DNA of 64,000 nucleotides from UBA1573 sp034005165 (GCA_034005165.1 JAVEVE010000008.1:1-64000); one strand, 5' to 3'; numbered from the stretch's first letter, positions 25,624 through 34,402 are shown. Notes: a model not told the origin generated them from the letters alone. Made by a program: numbers and translations.

Positions 25624-27315
25624 TTAGGTATTCTCCTGAGACATCCATCCGCGAAGAACGGACACAGTTTCTTCCGGATATGCGGCGATGATATCTTCAA
25701 CTTTTTTCAGTGTTGATGCTTTGACTCGTCCCTCAACTTTCTGGACATCGATCATTTCGTCTCCGTCACCGGACTGGGATAATAGAAACTCCTCTGCGCT
25801 CCCCGTCAGGGCACCTTGCGCCCCCATCATACCGGGTGGCATAAGAGCGGGGTTTTGTCCGACAGAAGAACCGAGAAGGGCGGTTGGGTCTGCATAAGGG
25901 TCTGCAGAGTTTGGATCCTGCGTATCTTCTGCGGCAAGTAAGCGCCCAACCATTGGCTGGAGAACCAGAAGAACAACAAGTATCACCATTACAACAACAG
26001 TCAGCACTTCAGCAAAATCAAGAATTTGAGAGCGCTCGAATCCGAGAATTTTGCTTCCGTCATCTTCAGGTTCCGTGGCAACGTCCGCAAATTGCATGTT
26101 GATGACTTCAAGCTTATCTCCGCGCGTCTCATCATATCCGATTGCAGAAGAGATAAGAGTTGTTAGAGATTTGATTTCTTCTTCCGAGCGAGGTTTGTAA
26201 GTTTTATTGCCTTCGGCATCCGTTTCGTATGTGCCATCAATCAATACGCCGATAGAAAGTTTTTTAACTTCACCGGACTCGCGGACAACAGAACGAACAG
26301 TTTTACTGATCTCGAAGTTTGTCGTTTCCTCAGTCCTTGCCGCATTAGATGTAGGGCCACCGCCATTCAGTAAATCTGCATTTCCGCCTGGGACATTATT
26401 CTGGACTGAAACAGAACTTGAATTGGCATCAGTTTCTGAGCTTTTGTCTTCGATTGTTTGGGTCGAACGGACAACAGAGCCTTCAGGATCATAGATTTCC
26501 TGATTTTCACTTGTGCGGTCAAAGTTAAGATCTGCAACAACATTGGCGCGGACTTTTCCGTAGCCGACAGTGCGCCCAACCAGATCTTCAATCACACGGG
26601 TCATGTGCTGTTCATAGTTATATTTGGCTTCCTGCGCCTTATTAGACAGCAGAATGTCATCGTTCTGTTCTCCTCCGGCAAGAAGAACACCTTCAGAGTC
26701 AACGATAGAAACATTTTTATTCTTGAGTCCGGGAACTGCAGAAGCGACCAGAGACTGAATGCCGGCAATTTGTTCACGATCAAGATTTCCGCCGCCGCGC
26801 AATTTCAAGAAGACGCTAGCGCTAGCGGGGCGACTTTCCCGTTGGAATAATTCGCGCTGAGGCAGAACCAGATGAACGCGCGCACTACGAACAGGTTCAA
26901 GAGAGGAAATGGTCCTTCCAAGCTCTCCTTCAAGCGCGCGCACCTGATTGATATTCTGGACAAAGCTGGTTGTTCCGAAGCTGGATTGTTTGTCGAACAA
27001 TTCGTAACCAAGTGAAGCTCCGTTTGCTAGTCCCGCTTGAGAAACAAGAACGCGAGCGCGCCCTATATCTTTTTCAGAGACCTTGATTGTTTCTCCATCA
27101 GCAGAGATATCATAAGGGATGTTGGCTTCTTCAAGTTTTGTAGAAATTGCTGCGGAGTCTTCTGCGGACAATTCCTTGTAAAGCATCTTCATGCGTGGTG
27201 CGGAAACCTGCATAGAAATATAGATGAAGAAAATTAATAGACCTAGCAGCACAGCGCCCATAATGCTGAGGCGAGCAGGGCCTAGTTTTTTGAGCGTGTC
27301 TAAAAAATTATTCAC
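25624..27315 (-). CDS. fliF: Flagellar MS-ring protein FliF
   Basis: Forms the MS ring, the first structure built. Two membrane segments are evident, at residues about 15-38 (SIMGAVLLGLLIFFIYISMQ) and about 445-470 (VLTVVVMVILVVLLVLQPMV), flanking a large periplasmic part with the YscJ-like ring-building motifs (ARVHLVLPQRELFQRE, ARVLVSQAGL). The C-terminal about 45 residues (VKASTLKKVEDIIAAYPEETVSVLRGWMS) are the FliG-binding tail. At 563 aa it is the usual size and is first in the minus-strand operon. No sigma-54 site is seen upstream. Confidence 0.97.
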   Translation of the reverse strand: MNNFLDTLKKLGPARLSIMGAVLLGLLIFFIYISMQVSAPRMKMLYKELSAEDSAAISTKLEEANIPYDISADGETIKVSEKDIGRARVLVSQAGLANGASLGYELFDKQSSFGTTSFVQNINQVRALEGELGRTISSLEPVRSARVHLVLPQRELFQRESRPASASVFLKLRGGGNLDREQIAGIQSLVASAVPGLKNKNVSIVDSEGVLLAGGEQNDDILLSNKAQEAKYNYEQHMTRVIEDLVGRTVGYGKVRANVVADLNFDRTSENQEIYDPEGSVVRSTQTIEDKSSETDANSSSVSVQNNVPGGNADLLNGGGPTSNAARTEETTNFEISKTVRSVVRESGEVKKLSIGVLIDGTYETDAEGNKTYKPRSEEEIKSLTTLISSAIGYDETRGDKLEVINMQFADVATEPEDDGSKILGFERSQILDFAEVLTVVVMVILVVLLVLQPMVGRLLAAEDTQDPNSADPYADPTALLGSSVGQNPALMPPGMMGAQGALTGSAEEFLLSQSGDGDEMIDVQKVEGRVKASTLKKVEDIIAAYPEETVSVLRGWMSQENT

Positions 27316-27767
27316 TACTGATTCCCGTTGTGATGTGCCGGACGGCAGGAGGTCTGAGTTTTCGGAGCGCGAATCATCGCGGATATACTAGGTTATTGTG
27401 GCGTCTTTCCGAAATACTTCAACTAAAATCCCGCTTTCCGGACAGGTTATACTTTTATCATGGCTTTTGGTTTTGTAAGACTTGATCCAAATCAAATTGT
27501 ACCAGAAATCTGCGAATCTTTCCATAGTTGATGCTGAAAAAGGCAATGAATACAAAGCTGTATAATTATGTGAATGTCAACTTTTGAAGCTCTTCAGGTG
27601 TAACATTCTGATTGTGTTGAATATATTGTGCAGGTTGTTTGGCGAGTTGTTTGGGGTGTGTGTTGTATGGAAAAAATGGAGGGTGAAATTGTCGACGGCG
27701 ATACTGTAACCCTAGGAAAATTAACGATTTGTTTACTAAAAAGTTGTTGTGTTTAGGTTGAATATGT
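27316..27767. other. Long AT-rich intergenic region between fliF and the FlaG-like gene
   Basis: About 450 bases without a supported ORF. A 76-codon minus-strand reading here has a non-protein composition and is not accepted. I found no clear -24/-12 element for fliF on the minus strand. The right edge holds the plus-strand promoter given separately. Confidence 0.6.
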
Positions 27768-27796
27768 TTGACCTTTCTTGTCGGAGAAGGTATCAT
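27768..27796 (+). promoter_or_regulatory. Sigma-70-type promoter of the FlaG-like gene
   Basis: TTGACC (27768-27773), a 17-base spacer and TATCAT (27791-27796) on the plus strand, about 85 bases upstream of the ATG at 27882. Good match to the housekeeping consensus, in contrast to the sigma-54 sites nearby. Confidence 0.6.
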
Positions 27797-27881
27797 GATA
27801 ATAGGAGTAGGTGTATTATAAGGACAAAAGTCCGGAGTGGTGCATCTAAAAAACTGGGACCATTAGGTAAGGGAAAGTGAC

Positions 27882-28370
27882 ATGATAGAGGCAGTTAATG
27901 CCATATCTTCCAATGCACAGATCCTGCGCGCAGTAGCGGAGCAGACCGCAACGACTCAGTCGTTCGCGTCCAATCCAGCGAGAGTGCAGGCTGCTGCTGT
28001 CATTGCACCATACTTAAGTCCACACGTAGATTTGAATGGTGGATCAAGTAAACCGATTTTGGTTGTGCGCGATTCGGAAACCGGAGAGCATGTGCGCCAG
28101 TTTCCGACAGAAGGGCAGATCCGGGCTTATCAACGTGCAAAAGACTCCCAAGCACGCGTTCAAGCGCAAGTGGTGAGTGATGCTCAATTCAAGGGCCAAC
28201 AGGAACAAGCGGATCTGGTTGAAAACAGTGTCGAGTTCCGTCAGGTGCGCCAGGAAGTGAAAGTCGAGCAACAACAATCGCTGCCGGGTAGTGGGGCGAC
28301 AAAGGGATCAAGTGAAGCGGCTCCGGCTGTTAGTGTCGGAAAGGGAAGCTCTCTGGATACTGAGGCCTAA
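27882..28370 (+). CDS. FlaG-like flagellar protein
   Basis: 162 aa. The only recognisable part is the segment at residues about 60-90, ILVVRDSETGEHVRQFPTEG followed by QIRAYQRA, which resembles FlaG (a V-D-x-E-T-G-E-V-I-R-Q-I-P pattern). The N terminus (AISSNAQILRAVAEQTATT) and the Gln/Val-rich C terminus (VRQEVKVEQQQS) are low-complexity helical. Caulobacterales-type FlaG affects filament assembly, but the function here is unknown. It has its own sigma-70-type promoter and terminator and faces the flbT gene convergently. Confidence 0.55.
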   Translation: MIEAVNAISSNAQILRAVAEQTATTQSFASNPARVQAAAVIAPYLSPHVDLNGGSSKPILVVRDSETGEHVRQFPTEGQIRAYQRAKDSQARVQAQVVSDAQFKGQQEQADLVENSVEFRQVRQEVKVEQQQSLPGSGATKGSSEAAPAVSVGKGSSLDTEA

Positions 28371-28424
28371 TTAAGGTCGGCCGTCCTGCAAGCGTGTGCT
28401 GATATCGTTTATAGAAAAAAATGC

Positions 28425-28452
28425 AAAAGCCGCCCAATTGGACGGCTTTTTT
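28425..28452. terminator. Bidirectional terminator between FlaG-like gene and flbT
   Basis: AAAAGCCGCCC-AATT-GGACGGCTTTTTT: an 8-bp-plus stem with one mismatch, A-run on the left and T-run on the right. It serves both convergent transcripts. Confidence 0.85.
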
Positions 28453-28471
28453 CTGCTAGAAATAAAGTTGG

Positions 28472-28885
28472 TTACGGGGCTGCGCTGTCGGAAAGGGTGA
28501 CGCCGCTTGCGGTCAAAAGCTCTTCTTCATGGATAATTAGGTCGCGAGCTTCACGCAGGGCTTTGTAATAATGCCCTTGGACAATATTGGCGTTAATTCT
28601 GGCAAAGAAAATTGCGGTGCTGGGGATGGCTGCTTGAATCATGCGCAGTAGCTCAAAGTATTTTGGATGATATTCCCTTGGATTGCGGGCCAGATACATG
28701 CACTGAATAAGGAAATAAACTTTTTTACAAGGTGTTACAGCCTCATCTTCCTGCATAACATCTTTTTCGCGCAGGATAGGAGTATCTCCGGATATATGTA
28801 GTCTGGTCCGCTGTTTGTCATTCGTAATAACAGCCGAGCCAATGAGAATTTTTTCTTCCGGTTTCAAATCAATAATGAGCGCCAT
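28472..28885 (-). CDS. flbT: Flagellin post-transcriptional regulator FlbT
   Basis: In Caulobacter, FlbT binds flagellin mRNA and promotes its decay until the hook is finished. The 137-aa protein has the family N terminus (MALIIDLKPEEKILIGSAVI) and the conserved blocks ILREKDVMQEDEAVTP, CKKVYFLIQCMYLAR and YYKALREARDLIIHEEELL. Length is normal. It lies next to the flagellin-like gene, which is the usual type of neighbour. Confidence 0.92.
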   Translation of the reverse strand: MALIIDLKPEEKILIGSAVITNDKQRTRLHISGDTPILREKDVMQEDEAVTPCKKVYFLIQCMYLARNPREYHPKYFELLRMIQAAIPSTAIFFARINANIVQGHYYKALREARDLIIHEEELLTASGVTLSDSAAP

Positions 28886-28912
28886 ATTTTGTCCTTTTGG
28901 AAATAATCTGAA

Positions 28913-29731
28913 TTATAAATTTGCCCGAATGTCTTGTTGATATTTAAAGACTTTCAGCAGGTCTCCCTGTGCATCCAAAGCCAAAGACTCATCGGTGTTC
29001 AGGAGATCGCTTTCGGAAAATAACTGTTCCAATACATCGTCCGTAAACAAGTCTGTTTTCCCATCAGCCAGAGATTCTTGCGCTTGCGTCAAAAATGACA
29101 TGGCAATTTCGCAGAACTCTCGGCGGGTCTTTATTGTTGCAATATCTGACGACACCATATTTTTTAGAGTGGTCGCCAGATCAATCGCGTTTGAAATATC
29201 AATACGGGAATTCTGAATGGTGTGCGCGTTCGAAAAATCAGGCTCGCGGATACCGAGCCCGAGTGGCGTCAAGTTAATTCCTTGAGTGATAAGGGTAGAA
29301 TCATCTTGAAGATCAAAGCGAATAATCAGAGCGTCCCCGTTTAGCAAGTTAATGTCCTTACCATCACCGGAGTTGCGGATATGATTATCAAGCTTTAACA
29401 GAGAGCGCTTGTACCAATCTGCACACTGAGCGATCTGCTCTGAAAATTTTTGTTGGAAATCTTGAGTTTCAGCCATGTTGCGCGCCCGAATAGTTTGGCC
29501 GCCTGCTTCTTCGAGAATGGCAATGGCTTCTTGCGTGTCAGTGAGTGCAGCTTCCAGAAGTTCCAGATTTTTTTCAAATCCCGAGAGAACAGCTAAAAAA
29601 TCTCGCTTCGAGTTCTTCAATAGTCCTGAAATAACTTGTCCTGCCCCTTGGGTAAGGGAAAAATCTGCCTCGGTCGAAATTTTCGAAAGCGTCTTTTTGA
29701 GAGTGGATGAGATAAAAACGTTGGATGTCAT
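28913..29731 (-). CDS. Divergent flagellin-like protein
   Basis: 272 aa. The middle segment GKDINLLNGDALIIRFDL followed by STLITQGINLTPLGLGI is the signature of alphaproteobacterial flagellins (INLLNGD...F...SLTISG...LGI). N- and C-terminal ends are helical (AALTDTQEAIAILEEAGGQT and VFKYQQDIRANL) but lack the canonical N-terminal flagellin repeats. It may be a minor flagellin, a hook-filament junction protein or a FlgL-like relative. It is preceded by AGGAGG and followed by flbT 27 bases on. Confidence 0.65.
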   Translation of the reverse strand: MTSNVFISSTLKKTLSKISTEADFSLTQGAGQVISGLLKNSKRDFLAVLSGFEKNLELLEAALTDTQEAIAILEEAGGQTIRARNMAETQDFQQKFSEQIAQCADWYKRSLLKLDNHIRNSGDGKDINLLNGDALIIRFDLQDDSTLITQGINLTPLGLGIREPDFSNAHTIQNSRIDISNAIDLATTLKNMVSSDIATIKTRREFCEIAMSFLTQAQESLADGKTDLFTDDVLEQLFSESDLLNTDESLALDAQGDLLKVFKYQQDIRANL

Positions 29732-29842
29732 GCTCTGCTAGTCCTCCTTTCTGGTGGCAACGGCTAACCGGGCGCTATCCTCACGCCTAGCACAGATACT
29801 ATACTCTATAAAAAAATTCTTAATAGTCCTTTAATCGGACGT

Positions 29843-29879
29843 CAAAAAGAATAACGCCCAGAAAATTCGCGGGCGTTAT
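29843..29879 (-). terminator. Terminator downstream of fliK
   Basis: On the minus strand a 9-bp stem (ATAACGCCC at 29851-29859 with GGGCGTTAT at 29871-29879) is followed by TTCTTTTTG. It ends the fliK operon before the flagellin-like gene. Confidence 0.8.
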
Positions 29880-29906
29880 CAAGATTTGTACAAGAGAAAG
29901 AATATA

Positions 29907-31529
29907 TTAGGCCAGAATATTATAATGAACTGTGCCTGTCTCGGGGTTCACACGAATATTCATTTGAGTCTGCTCGACAGAGGATCCAACATCGTCAAAC
30001 CCGTCGGCTGCAAAGGCGGAACCACCAATGCCGGATACATTAAAGGATGTATTCTGGCGGGACTGTTGCGCTCCATTTTGGTTTTGCCCCATGGCTTCAC
30101 CGAAAGAGGACCCTCCTTGTGATAAGTCAAAGCTGAGAGATGAATCGTCCATTTTTATACCCGCAGATTCCAAAGACTGTTTTAAATTGTGCATATCGCG
30201 TTTGAGAATAAGTAATGCATCGTCTGATTCCGCGACAATTCGAACTTTCATAGCTTCACCTTTTTCCAGACTTAAATGAACTTGAACTTTTCCCAGCTCT
30301 GGCGGATCAAGTTCAAGAGAAACCTGTCTGGATTTGATCTCGCCATTCTGAACCATATTGGTTAGCGTTGCAGCTACCGTTTGTGTTGCTGTATGCGCTG
30401 TTGCCGCAGAGCTGTTGTGAAGAATTGGAGAGGTGTTTTGTTGTTGTAGCAAGCTATTGAGGCTATTCAGCCCACCGGTTGATAGGGAAGTGTCAAGGAA
30501 AGATTGCGATGGGTCACCTCCCAACATAAATCGCGCCGAAGCGCTGGTATCTGAAGCGCCATCCAGATCCATTGTGCCGCTGATATTTTGTGGTCCGGAT
30601 GTTCCTGCGGCGGATGTGCCTTGAGTACCTTTACCCGTATTGTTCTGGGCAACTTCAAAAGGAGCAAGAGGGGATAGGGCGTCGTCACCTGATGACGGAG
30701 AAGCGAATGCAGAAACGGATCGTGCGCGGTCGCTGGCATGCTCGACAATCCCGATAGGTGCGAACTTGTCTTGCGGATGCCCGCAAAGTAAAGCAGATAA
30801 TAATGCAGGATCCAGAATCGTATCTTCTTTAGAGAGACCACTGCCATCTTCTACTGAAGAAGAGAGGAATATCTCCACACCGTTTGGATCTGTAGATGAA
30901 CTGTCTGCATTTGATGCAACTGAAACTTCTGTTGATTGAACAGGTTGCAATCGAACCAGCAGAACCTGAAAATCTGCGATATCGCTATTGTCTGTTGATA
31001 ATGCACCAGTTGATTTGCCTGCAGAGATACTGCCATCCTGACTTTTTAAAGCAGCTAATGCAGAAGAGATGGATTGGGCGAGTTCATCCATATTGGCAGG
31101 TTGCACAGGAGCAGCCACCAGTAAAACATTCGCGTTTTTCAAAGCATCTGCATTACTGCTAACCAATATCGACAACTCATCCAAGGATAAAGTTGCAATG
31201 CCGGAGTTATTCAGACCATCAGTCGAGACAGTGGGAGTTCCCGGTGTTAGCGCTACAAGTATTGAATTCGATAAAAGACCTTGATCATTAAGCTCAGACA
31301 AAAGATCCTGAAGATCTGCGTCTTGCCCGAACTCTGAAACAAAATCATTCAAGGCGTTTTTATCAGGTGTAAAGAGGATGATATTGGCTTTGTTATCTGT
31401 TTGAGCTTGGCCATGTAGTAGAGAAAAAATTCCTGCAAAAGCAGCTTGCGCACCACCGGCAGAGGAGTTTCCCTCATTGATAGAAGGCAACATGGAAAAA
31501 CCGGACGCAGGAACAACTGATATAGACAT
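29907..31529 (-). CDS. fliK: Flagellar hook-length control protein FliK
   Basis: Secreted molecular ruler that sets hook length and switches export specificity. The 540-aa protein has a long Ser/Ala/Asp-rich N-terminal region and a C-terminal Flg_hook domain at about residues 370-465 (QVSLELDPPELGKVQVHLSLEKGEAMKVRIVAESDDALLILKRDMHNLKQSLESAGI), then a tail with the terminal RVNPETGTVHYNILA. Transcribed with the flgN-like, flgJ and flgI genes. Confidence 0.93.
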   Translation of the reverse strand: MSISVVPASGFSMLPSINEGNSSAGGAQAAFAGIFSLLHGQAQTDNKANIILFTPDKNALNDFVSEFGQDADLQDLLSELNDQGLLSNSILVALTPGTPTVSTDGLNNSGIATLSLDELSILVSSNADALKNANVLLVAAPVQPANMDELAQSISSALAALKSQDGSISAGKSTGALSTDNSDIADFQVLLVRLQPVQSTEVSVASNADSSSTDPNGVEIFLSSSVEDGSGLSKEDTILDPALLSALLCGHPQDKFAPIGIVEHASDRARSVSAFASPSSGDDALSPLAPFEVAQNNTGKGTQGTSAAGTSGPQNISGTMDLDGASDTSASARFMLGGDPSQSFLDTSLSTGGLNSLNSLLQQQNTSPILHNSSAATAHTATQTVAATLTNMVQNGEIKSRQVSLELDPPELGKVQVHLSLEKGEAMKVRIVAESDDALLILKRDMHNLKQSLESAGIKMDDSSLSFDLSQGGSSFGEAMGQNQNGAQQSRQNTSFNVSGIGGSAFAADGFDDVGSSVEQTQMNIRVNPETGTVHYNILA

Positions 31530-31559
31530 GATATATTTCCTTATATCTTGGAATTAAGT

Positions 31560-32051
31560 TTAGACTGCCTCATTAATTGCGGTAGCCAATGGCTTTGCAG
31601 AAAGATGTGCATCAATCCTTCCGGTCCTTCCATATCCTTTTCCGCTTTTGTTTATTTTATCGCGCGCAGCATCAAGAAGGCGTTCCTGAATACGGCGAAC
31701 ACTGCGAATTCGTGCATCGCACTGGCGCTTGGAAATTTCTGCCAGTTCTTGCAAGGAATCATGAGATGCCAGAATGCGTGATTTTAAAACACCATCACAA
31801 TTATTCATTTCTTCTTTTCGTTGGGAAATCTCTTCGATTCCTGTTTCACATTCGCGGACCAGTTTAATTTTTTCAGGCTGAAGAAGTTGGAATTTTCCCA
31901 TGTCACCGACAGAAAGAACGTCAATTTCTTGAGTGTAGAGAATAACCAGTCTTTCCATTTTATCCAGAACAGACTGTAATAATCGGTCTGCCGGAAGTCC
32001 TGATTTGGCTTGGTCTTGTGCAGTCGCTAGTTTTTGTCTTTTTGGAATCAT
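31560..32051 (-). CDS. FlgN-like flagellar chaperone candidate
   Basis: 163 aa. The predicted all-helical core (LLQSVLDKMERLVILYTQEIDVLSVGDMGKFQLLQPEKIKLVRECETGIEEISQR) matches the length and pattern of FlgN-type export chaperones, although sequence identity is low. Basic C-terminal tail (NKSGKGYGRTGRIDAHL). Its ATG overlaps the TGA of flgJ by four bases. It lies between flgJ and fliK, a usual FlgN-type position in Alphaproteobacteria. Call by context and shape. Confidence 0.55.
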   Translation of the reverse strand: MIPKRQKLATAQDQAKSGLPADRLLQSVLDKMERLVILYTQEIDVLSVGDMGKFQLLQPEKIKLVRECETGIEEISQRKEEMNNCDGVLKSRILASHDSLQELAEISKRQCDARIRSVRRIQERLLDAARDKINKSGKGYGRTGRIDAHLSAKPLATAINEAV

Positions 32052-32428
32052 TCCTGACCTCCTGTACTTAGGGGTGTTTGTTGTGAAAGTGAAGCAGATG
32101 GATCTTCCTGATATTTGAGAAGTTCCGCCTGAATATGTTTGGCAAGGCCGATGCCGCCCTGATTGGAAATCATTTTGCCGTATTCCTGAACCATCATGCC
32201 TCGGAACACCTCTTCGCCTTTTCCTCCGCCGAATGTGTCATCGACCTCGACCATTTCAAACATCGGCTTAATCATCTCGGATATGAACACAGCTTCGAAA
32301 TCTTTTGCGGCTTGCGTAGATTTTTCCAATTTTAGCTTGTCTGCAGAACGGGAGAGTTTATCGATTGATGCCTGACCTTTAGCGGTCTGGATTAGATCCT
32401 GTGTTGCTGTAACGCTGAGGTTTGCCAT
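32048..32428 (-). CDS. flgJ: FlgJ-like rod-binding protein (single domain)
   Basis: 126 aa with the Rod-binding domain only: DFEAVFISEMIKPMFEMVEVDD, GKGEEVFRGMMVQEYGKMISNQGGIGLAKHI. The C-terminal peptidoglycan-hydrolase domain of enterobacterial FlgJ is missing, as is common in Alphaproteobacteria, so another enzyme must open the wall (see the SLT gene at 17379). The ATG at 32428 has ACGGA before it; a TTG at 32443 is an alternative. Confidence 0.88.
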   Translation of the reverse strand: MANLSVTATQDLIQTAKGQASIDKLSRSADKLKLEKSTQAAKDFEAVFISEMIKPMFEMVEVDDTFGGGKGEEVFRGMMVQEYGKMISNQGGIGLAKHIQAELLKYQEDPSASLSQQTPLSTGGQE

Positions 32429-32443
32429 GGTTTTTTCCGTCAA

Positions 32444-33625
32444 TTACATCGTTTCAATTTCAGCCTGCAGGGCGCCGGCTGCTTTGATAGCTTGCAGAAT
32501 GGTAATAATGTCTCGTGGACCAATCCCAAGCTTGTTGAGTCCTGTTACCAGATCTTGCAGTGTTACGCCGCTCTCGAGGATAGCGAGTTTGGCATCAGCC
32601 CCTTGATTGACTTGAATATCAGAACGGGGGACAACAACTGTCTCACCATTCTCGGAAAATGGATTCGGTTGGGACACTTGAGGTGTTTCATTAACTTTAA
32701 TGGTTAAGCTTCCCTGTGCAATTGCAACAGTACTGACACGAACATCTGCACCCATCACAATCGTACCGGAGTTTTCATCAATCACCACACGGGCAATCTG
32801 GTCAGGTTGGATAGGCAGTTGTTCAATATCTGTTATCAGATCAACCATGCCATTCGGATAGCTTGCACCGCGGCGGAGTGTAACTGTTGCATCATTGCTG
32901 GCATACGCCAGTTCCGCAGATGTGAAGCCATTAATTGCCTGTGCAATGCGGCGTGCTGTTGTGAAATCAGGATTTTTTAACGCCAAACGAATCTCATTCA
33001 ATCCATTCAGGTCATATTCTATTTCGCGTTCAACAATTGCCCCATCAGCGATCCGTCCGCGGGTAGGCGTGTTTTGTGTAACCGTTTGGGCATCACCTGA
33101 TGCAGAGAATCCGGATATTGCAACCGGCCCTTGGGCCACAGCGTAAACTTCTCCGTCAGCGCCCATCAATGGTGTAACCAGCAATGTACCACCTTGAAGG
33201 TTTTTGGCGTCTCCCAATGTCGAGACAGTCACATCAATACGCGATCCTTGGGTCTGGAATGGAGGCATCGTTGAAGTCACCATAACTGCGGCGACGTTGC
33301 CTGTGTTCAGGTTTTCGCCCTTAACATTAACGCCCAGACGTTCAAGCATCGCAATCAGGGATTGTTGGGTGAAGGGAGAATTATTGAGCTTGTCACCAGT
33401 TCCGTTCAAGCCGACAACAAGACCGTAACCGATCAAAACGTTATCGCGAACGCCTTCGATATTAACTATATCCTTGATACGGGCGGTTGCGGCATTGGCC
33501 TGAACCGTTATAGCAGCATAAAAGACTGCCGCAAGCCAAAGACAGGATAAAATAATCGTCAACCTCTTGATCAAAGCTATTGATCCTTTGCGTGTTGTTT
33601 GTTTCATCGTTGCCACCCGTTTCAT
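32444..33625 (-). CDS. flgI: Flagellar P-ring protein FlgI
   Basis: Periplasmic ring around the rod. A Sec signal peptide (LTIILSCLWLAAVFYAAITV, cleaved after QANA) leads to the FlgI body: RIKDIVNIEGVRDNVLIGYGLVVGLNGTGDKL, the SLIAMLERLGVN block and a C-terminal GVTLQDLVTGLNKLGIGPRDIITILQAIK. About 393 aa from the ATG at 33625; ATG 33607 and TTG 33637 are alternatives. It is driven by the -24/-12 promoter at 33677-33692 and heads flgI-flgJ-flgN-like-fliK. Confidence 0.96.
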   Translation of the reverse strand: MKRVATMKQTTRKGSIALIKRLTIILSCLWLAAVFYAAITVQANAATARIKDIVNIEGVRDNVLIGYGLVVGLNGTGDKLNNSPFTQQSLIAMLERLGVNVKGENLNTGNVAAVMVTSTMPPFQTQGSRIDVTVSTLGDAKNLQGGTLLVTPLMGADGEVYAVAQGPVAISGFSASGDAQTVTQNTPTRGRIADGAIVEREIEYDLNGLNEIRLALKNPDFTTARRIAQAINGFTSAELAYASNDATVTLRRGASYPNGMVDLITDIEQLPIQPDQIARVVIDENSGTIVMGADVRVSTVAIAQGSLTIKVNETPQVSQPNPFSENGETVVVPRSDIQVNQGADAKLAILESGVTLQDLVTGLNKLGIGPRDIITILQAIKAAGALQAEIETM

Positions 33626-33676
33626 TGGTATTTTCAATATTCTTCTCTTTAAGTGAGACCTATCCGACAGATACTA

Positions 33677-33692
33677 TGCGAGAACCATGCCA
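33677..33692 (-). promoter_or_regulatory. Sigma-54 promoter of flgI operon
   Basis: Minus-strand TGGCATGGTTCTCGCA: GG and GC have the exact 10-base spacing of a -24/-12 promoter (consensus TGGCAC-N5-TTGCA). About 50-70 bases upstream of the flgI starts. The same 16 bases occur upstream of flgB. Confidence 0.85.
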
Positions 33693-33739
33693 ATTAGGAT
33701 ATTGTTGTATTTCAAAGGGATAGGATAGATATGCGACTG

Positions 33740-33752
33740 GGCAAAACTTGCC
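33740..33752. promoter_or_regulatory. Inverted repeat between divergent flgI and fliX, possible FlbD site
   Basis: GGCAA-AAC-TTGCC, a 5-bp dyad with a three-base centre, about 50 bases upstream of the flgI -24/-12 element and just before a TGGCAC element of fliX. Position and symmetry suit an enhancer-binding protein; assignment to FlbD is inference. Confidence 0.4.
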
Positions 33753-33759
33753 GAATGAT

Positions 33760-33775
33760 TGGCACGGAAATTTTT
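33760..33775 (+). promoter_or_regulatory. Candidate (partial) sigma-54 promoter of fliX
   Basis: A perfect TGGCAC -24 element at 33760-33765 points toward fliX (ATG 33815), but the -12 position reads TTTTT instead of TTGCA. It may be weak or non-functional; alternatively fliX uses another promoter. Confidence 0.3.
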
Positions 33776-33814
33776 GTTATAATGGAATAGAAGGGGACAA
33801 AAAGGAGAATATCC

Positions 33815-34264
33815 ATGAAAATCCAAGGGCCGGATCAGACCAACAAGGCATCGTCGACTAAGAAATCATCCAAATCGGGATCTGCCGGATCTTCGAGTTT
33901 TGGGGCTTTGATTGGAGGAAGCGAAGCTGAAGCCCCCGCGCACACGGCTGCTGCCAGCGCGATTGCAGGTATAGATGCTCTTTTATTGGTTCAGGAATCA
34001 GAAGACCCGACAGAACGAGCTGCACGCAAGCGTATGAATGAGCGTGCCGGTGACCTGTTGGGGCAGTTGGATAAGATTAAAATAGGGATGTTAACCGGAA
34101 CATTGTCTGTTGGAAATCTGATCGATATTGCCGATGTCGTTGCATCCCATCGAGAAAAGCTCAAAGACCCGCAACTCAGTGCTTTGCTGGATGAAATCGA
34201 CCTCAGGGCACAGATTGAAATCGCAAAAATGAAGATGGCCCTTGAGGCCTCGACGATGTTTTAG
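33815..34264 (+). CDS. fliX: Flagellar assembly regulator FliX
   Basis: In Caulobacter, FliX couples early flagellar assembly to FlbD activity. The 149-aa protein has a Ser/Lys-rich N terminus (about 35 aa), the conserved IAGIDALLLVQESEDPTERAARKRMNERAG block (about 50-80) and the C-terminal LLGQLDKIKIGMLTGTLS with LREKLKDP-type helices. AAAAGGAG lies at spacing 8 from the ATG. It is divergent from flgI and followed by dksA, the arrangement expected for alphaproteobacterial fliX. Confidence 0.9.
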   Translation: MKIQGPDQTNKASSTKKSSKSGSAGSSSFGALIGGSEAEAPAHTAAASAIAGIDALLLVQESEDPTERAARKRMNERAGDLLGQLDKIKIGMLTGTLSVGNLIDIADVVASHREKLKDPQLSALLDEIDLRAQIEIAKMKMALEASTMF

Positions 34265-34304
34265 GGAAAATGTTATCTAAAATAGCCGAATTTAAGTGGA
34301 TGAA

Positions 34305-34325
34305 CGTATGCGTAGGGCGCATACG
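34305..34325 (+). terminator. Hairpin downstream of fliX
   Basis: CGTATGCG-TAGGG-CGCATACG, a perfect 8-bp stem 40 bases after the fliX stop. The T tract is poor, so termination is uncertain; it also lies in the dksA leader. Confidence 0.4.
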
Positions 34326-34402
34326 GACTTGTAATTTGTCTTGAAATTGCATAATTTTCTGCTCACTTTTTAACTCTTGCTCTAGTATAGAAGGTAGTAA
34401 GT

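Noticed and set aside
26814..26827. GCTAGCGCTAGC palindromic stretch in fliF
   Set aside because: It is coding sequence in a conserved part of the FliF frame and has no sign of a regulatory role.
27566..27796. 76-codon minus-strand ORF in the fliF/FlaG-like gap
   Set aside because: Composition is His/Gln-rich and AT-driven, and it overlaps the plus-strand promoter; no ribosome-binding site.
33760..33775. TGGCAC upstream of fliX as a firm sigma-54 promoter
   Set aside because: The -12 element is TTTTT; kept only as a weak candidate.
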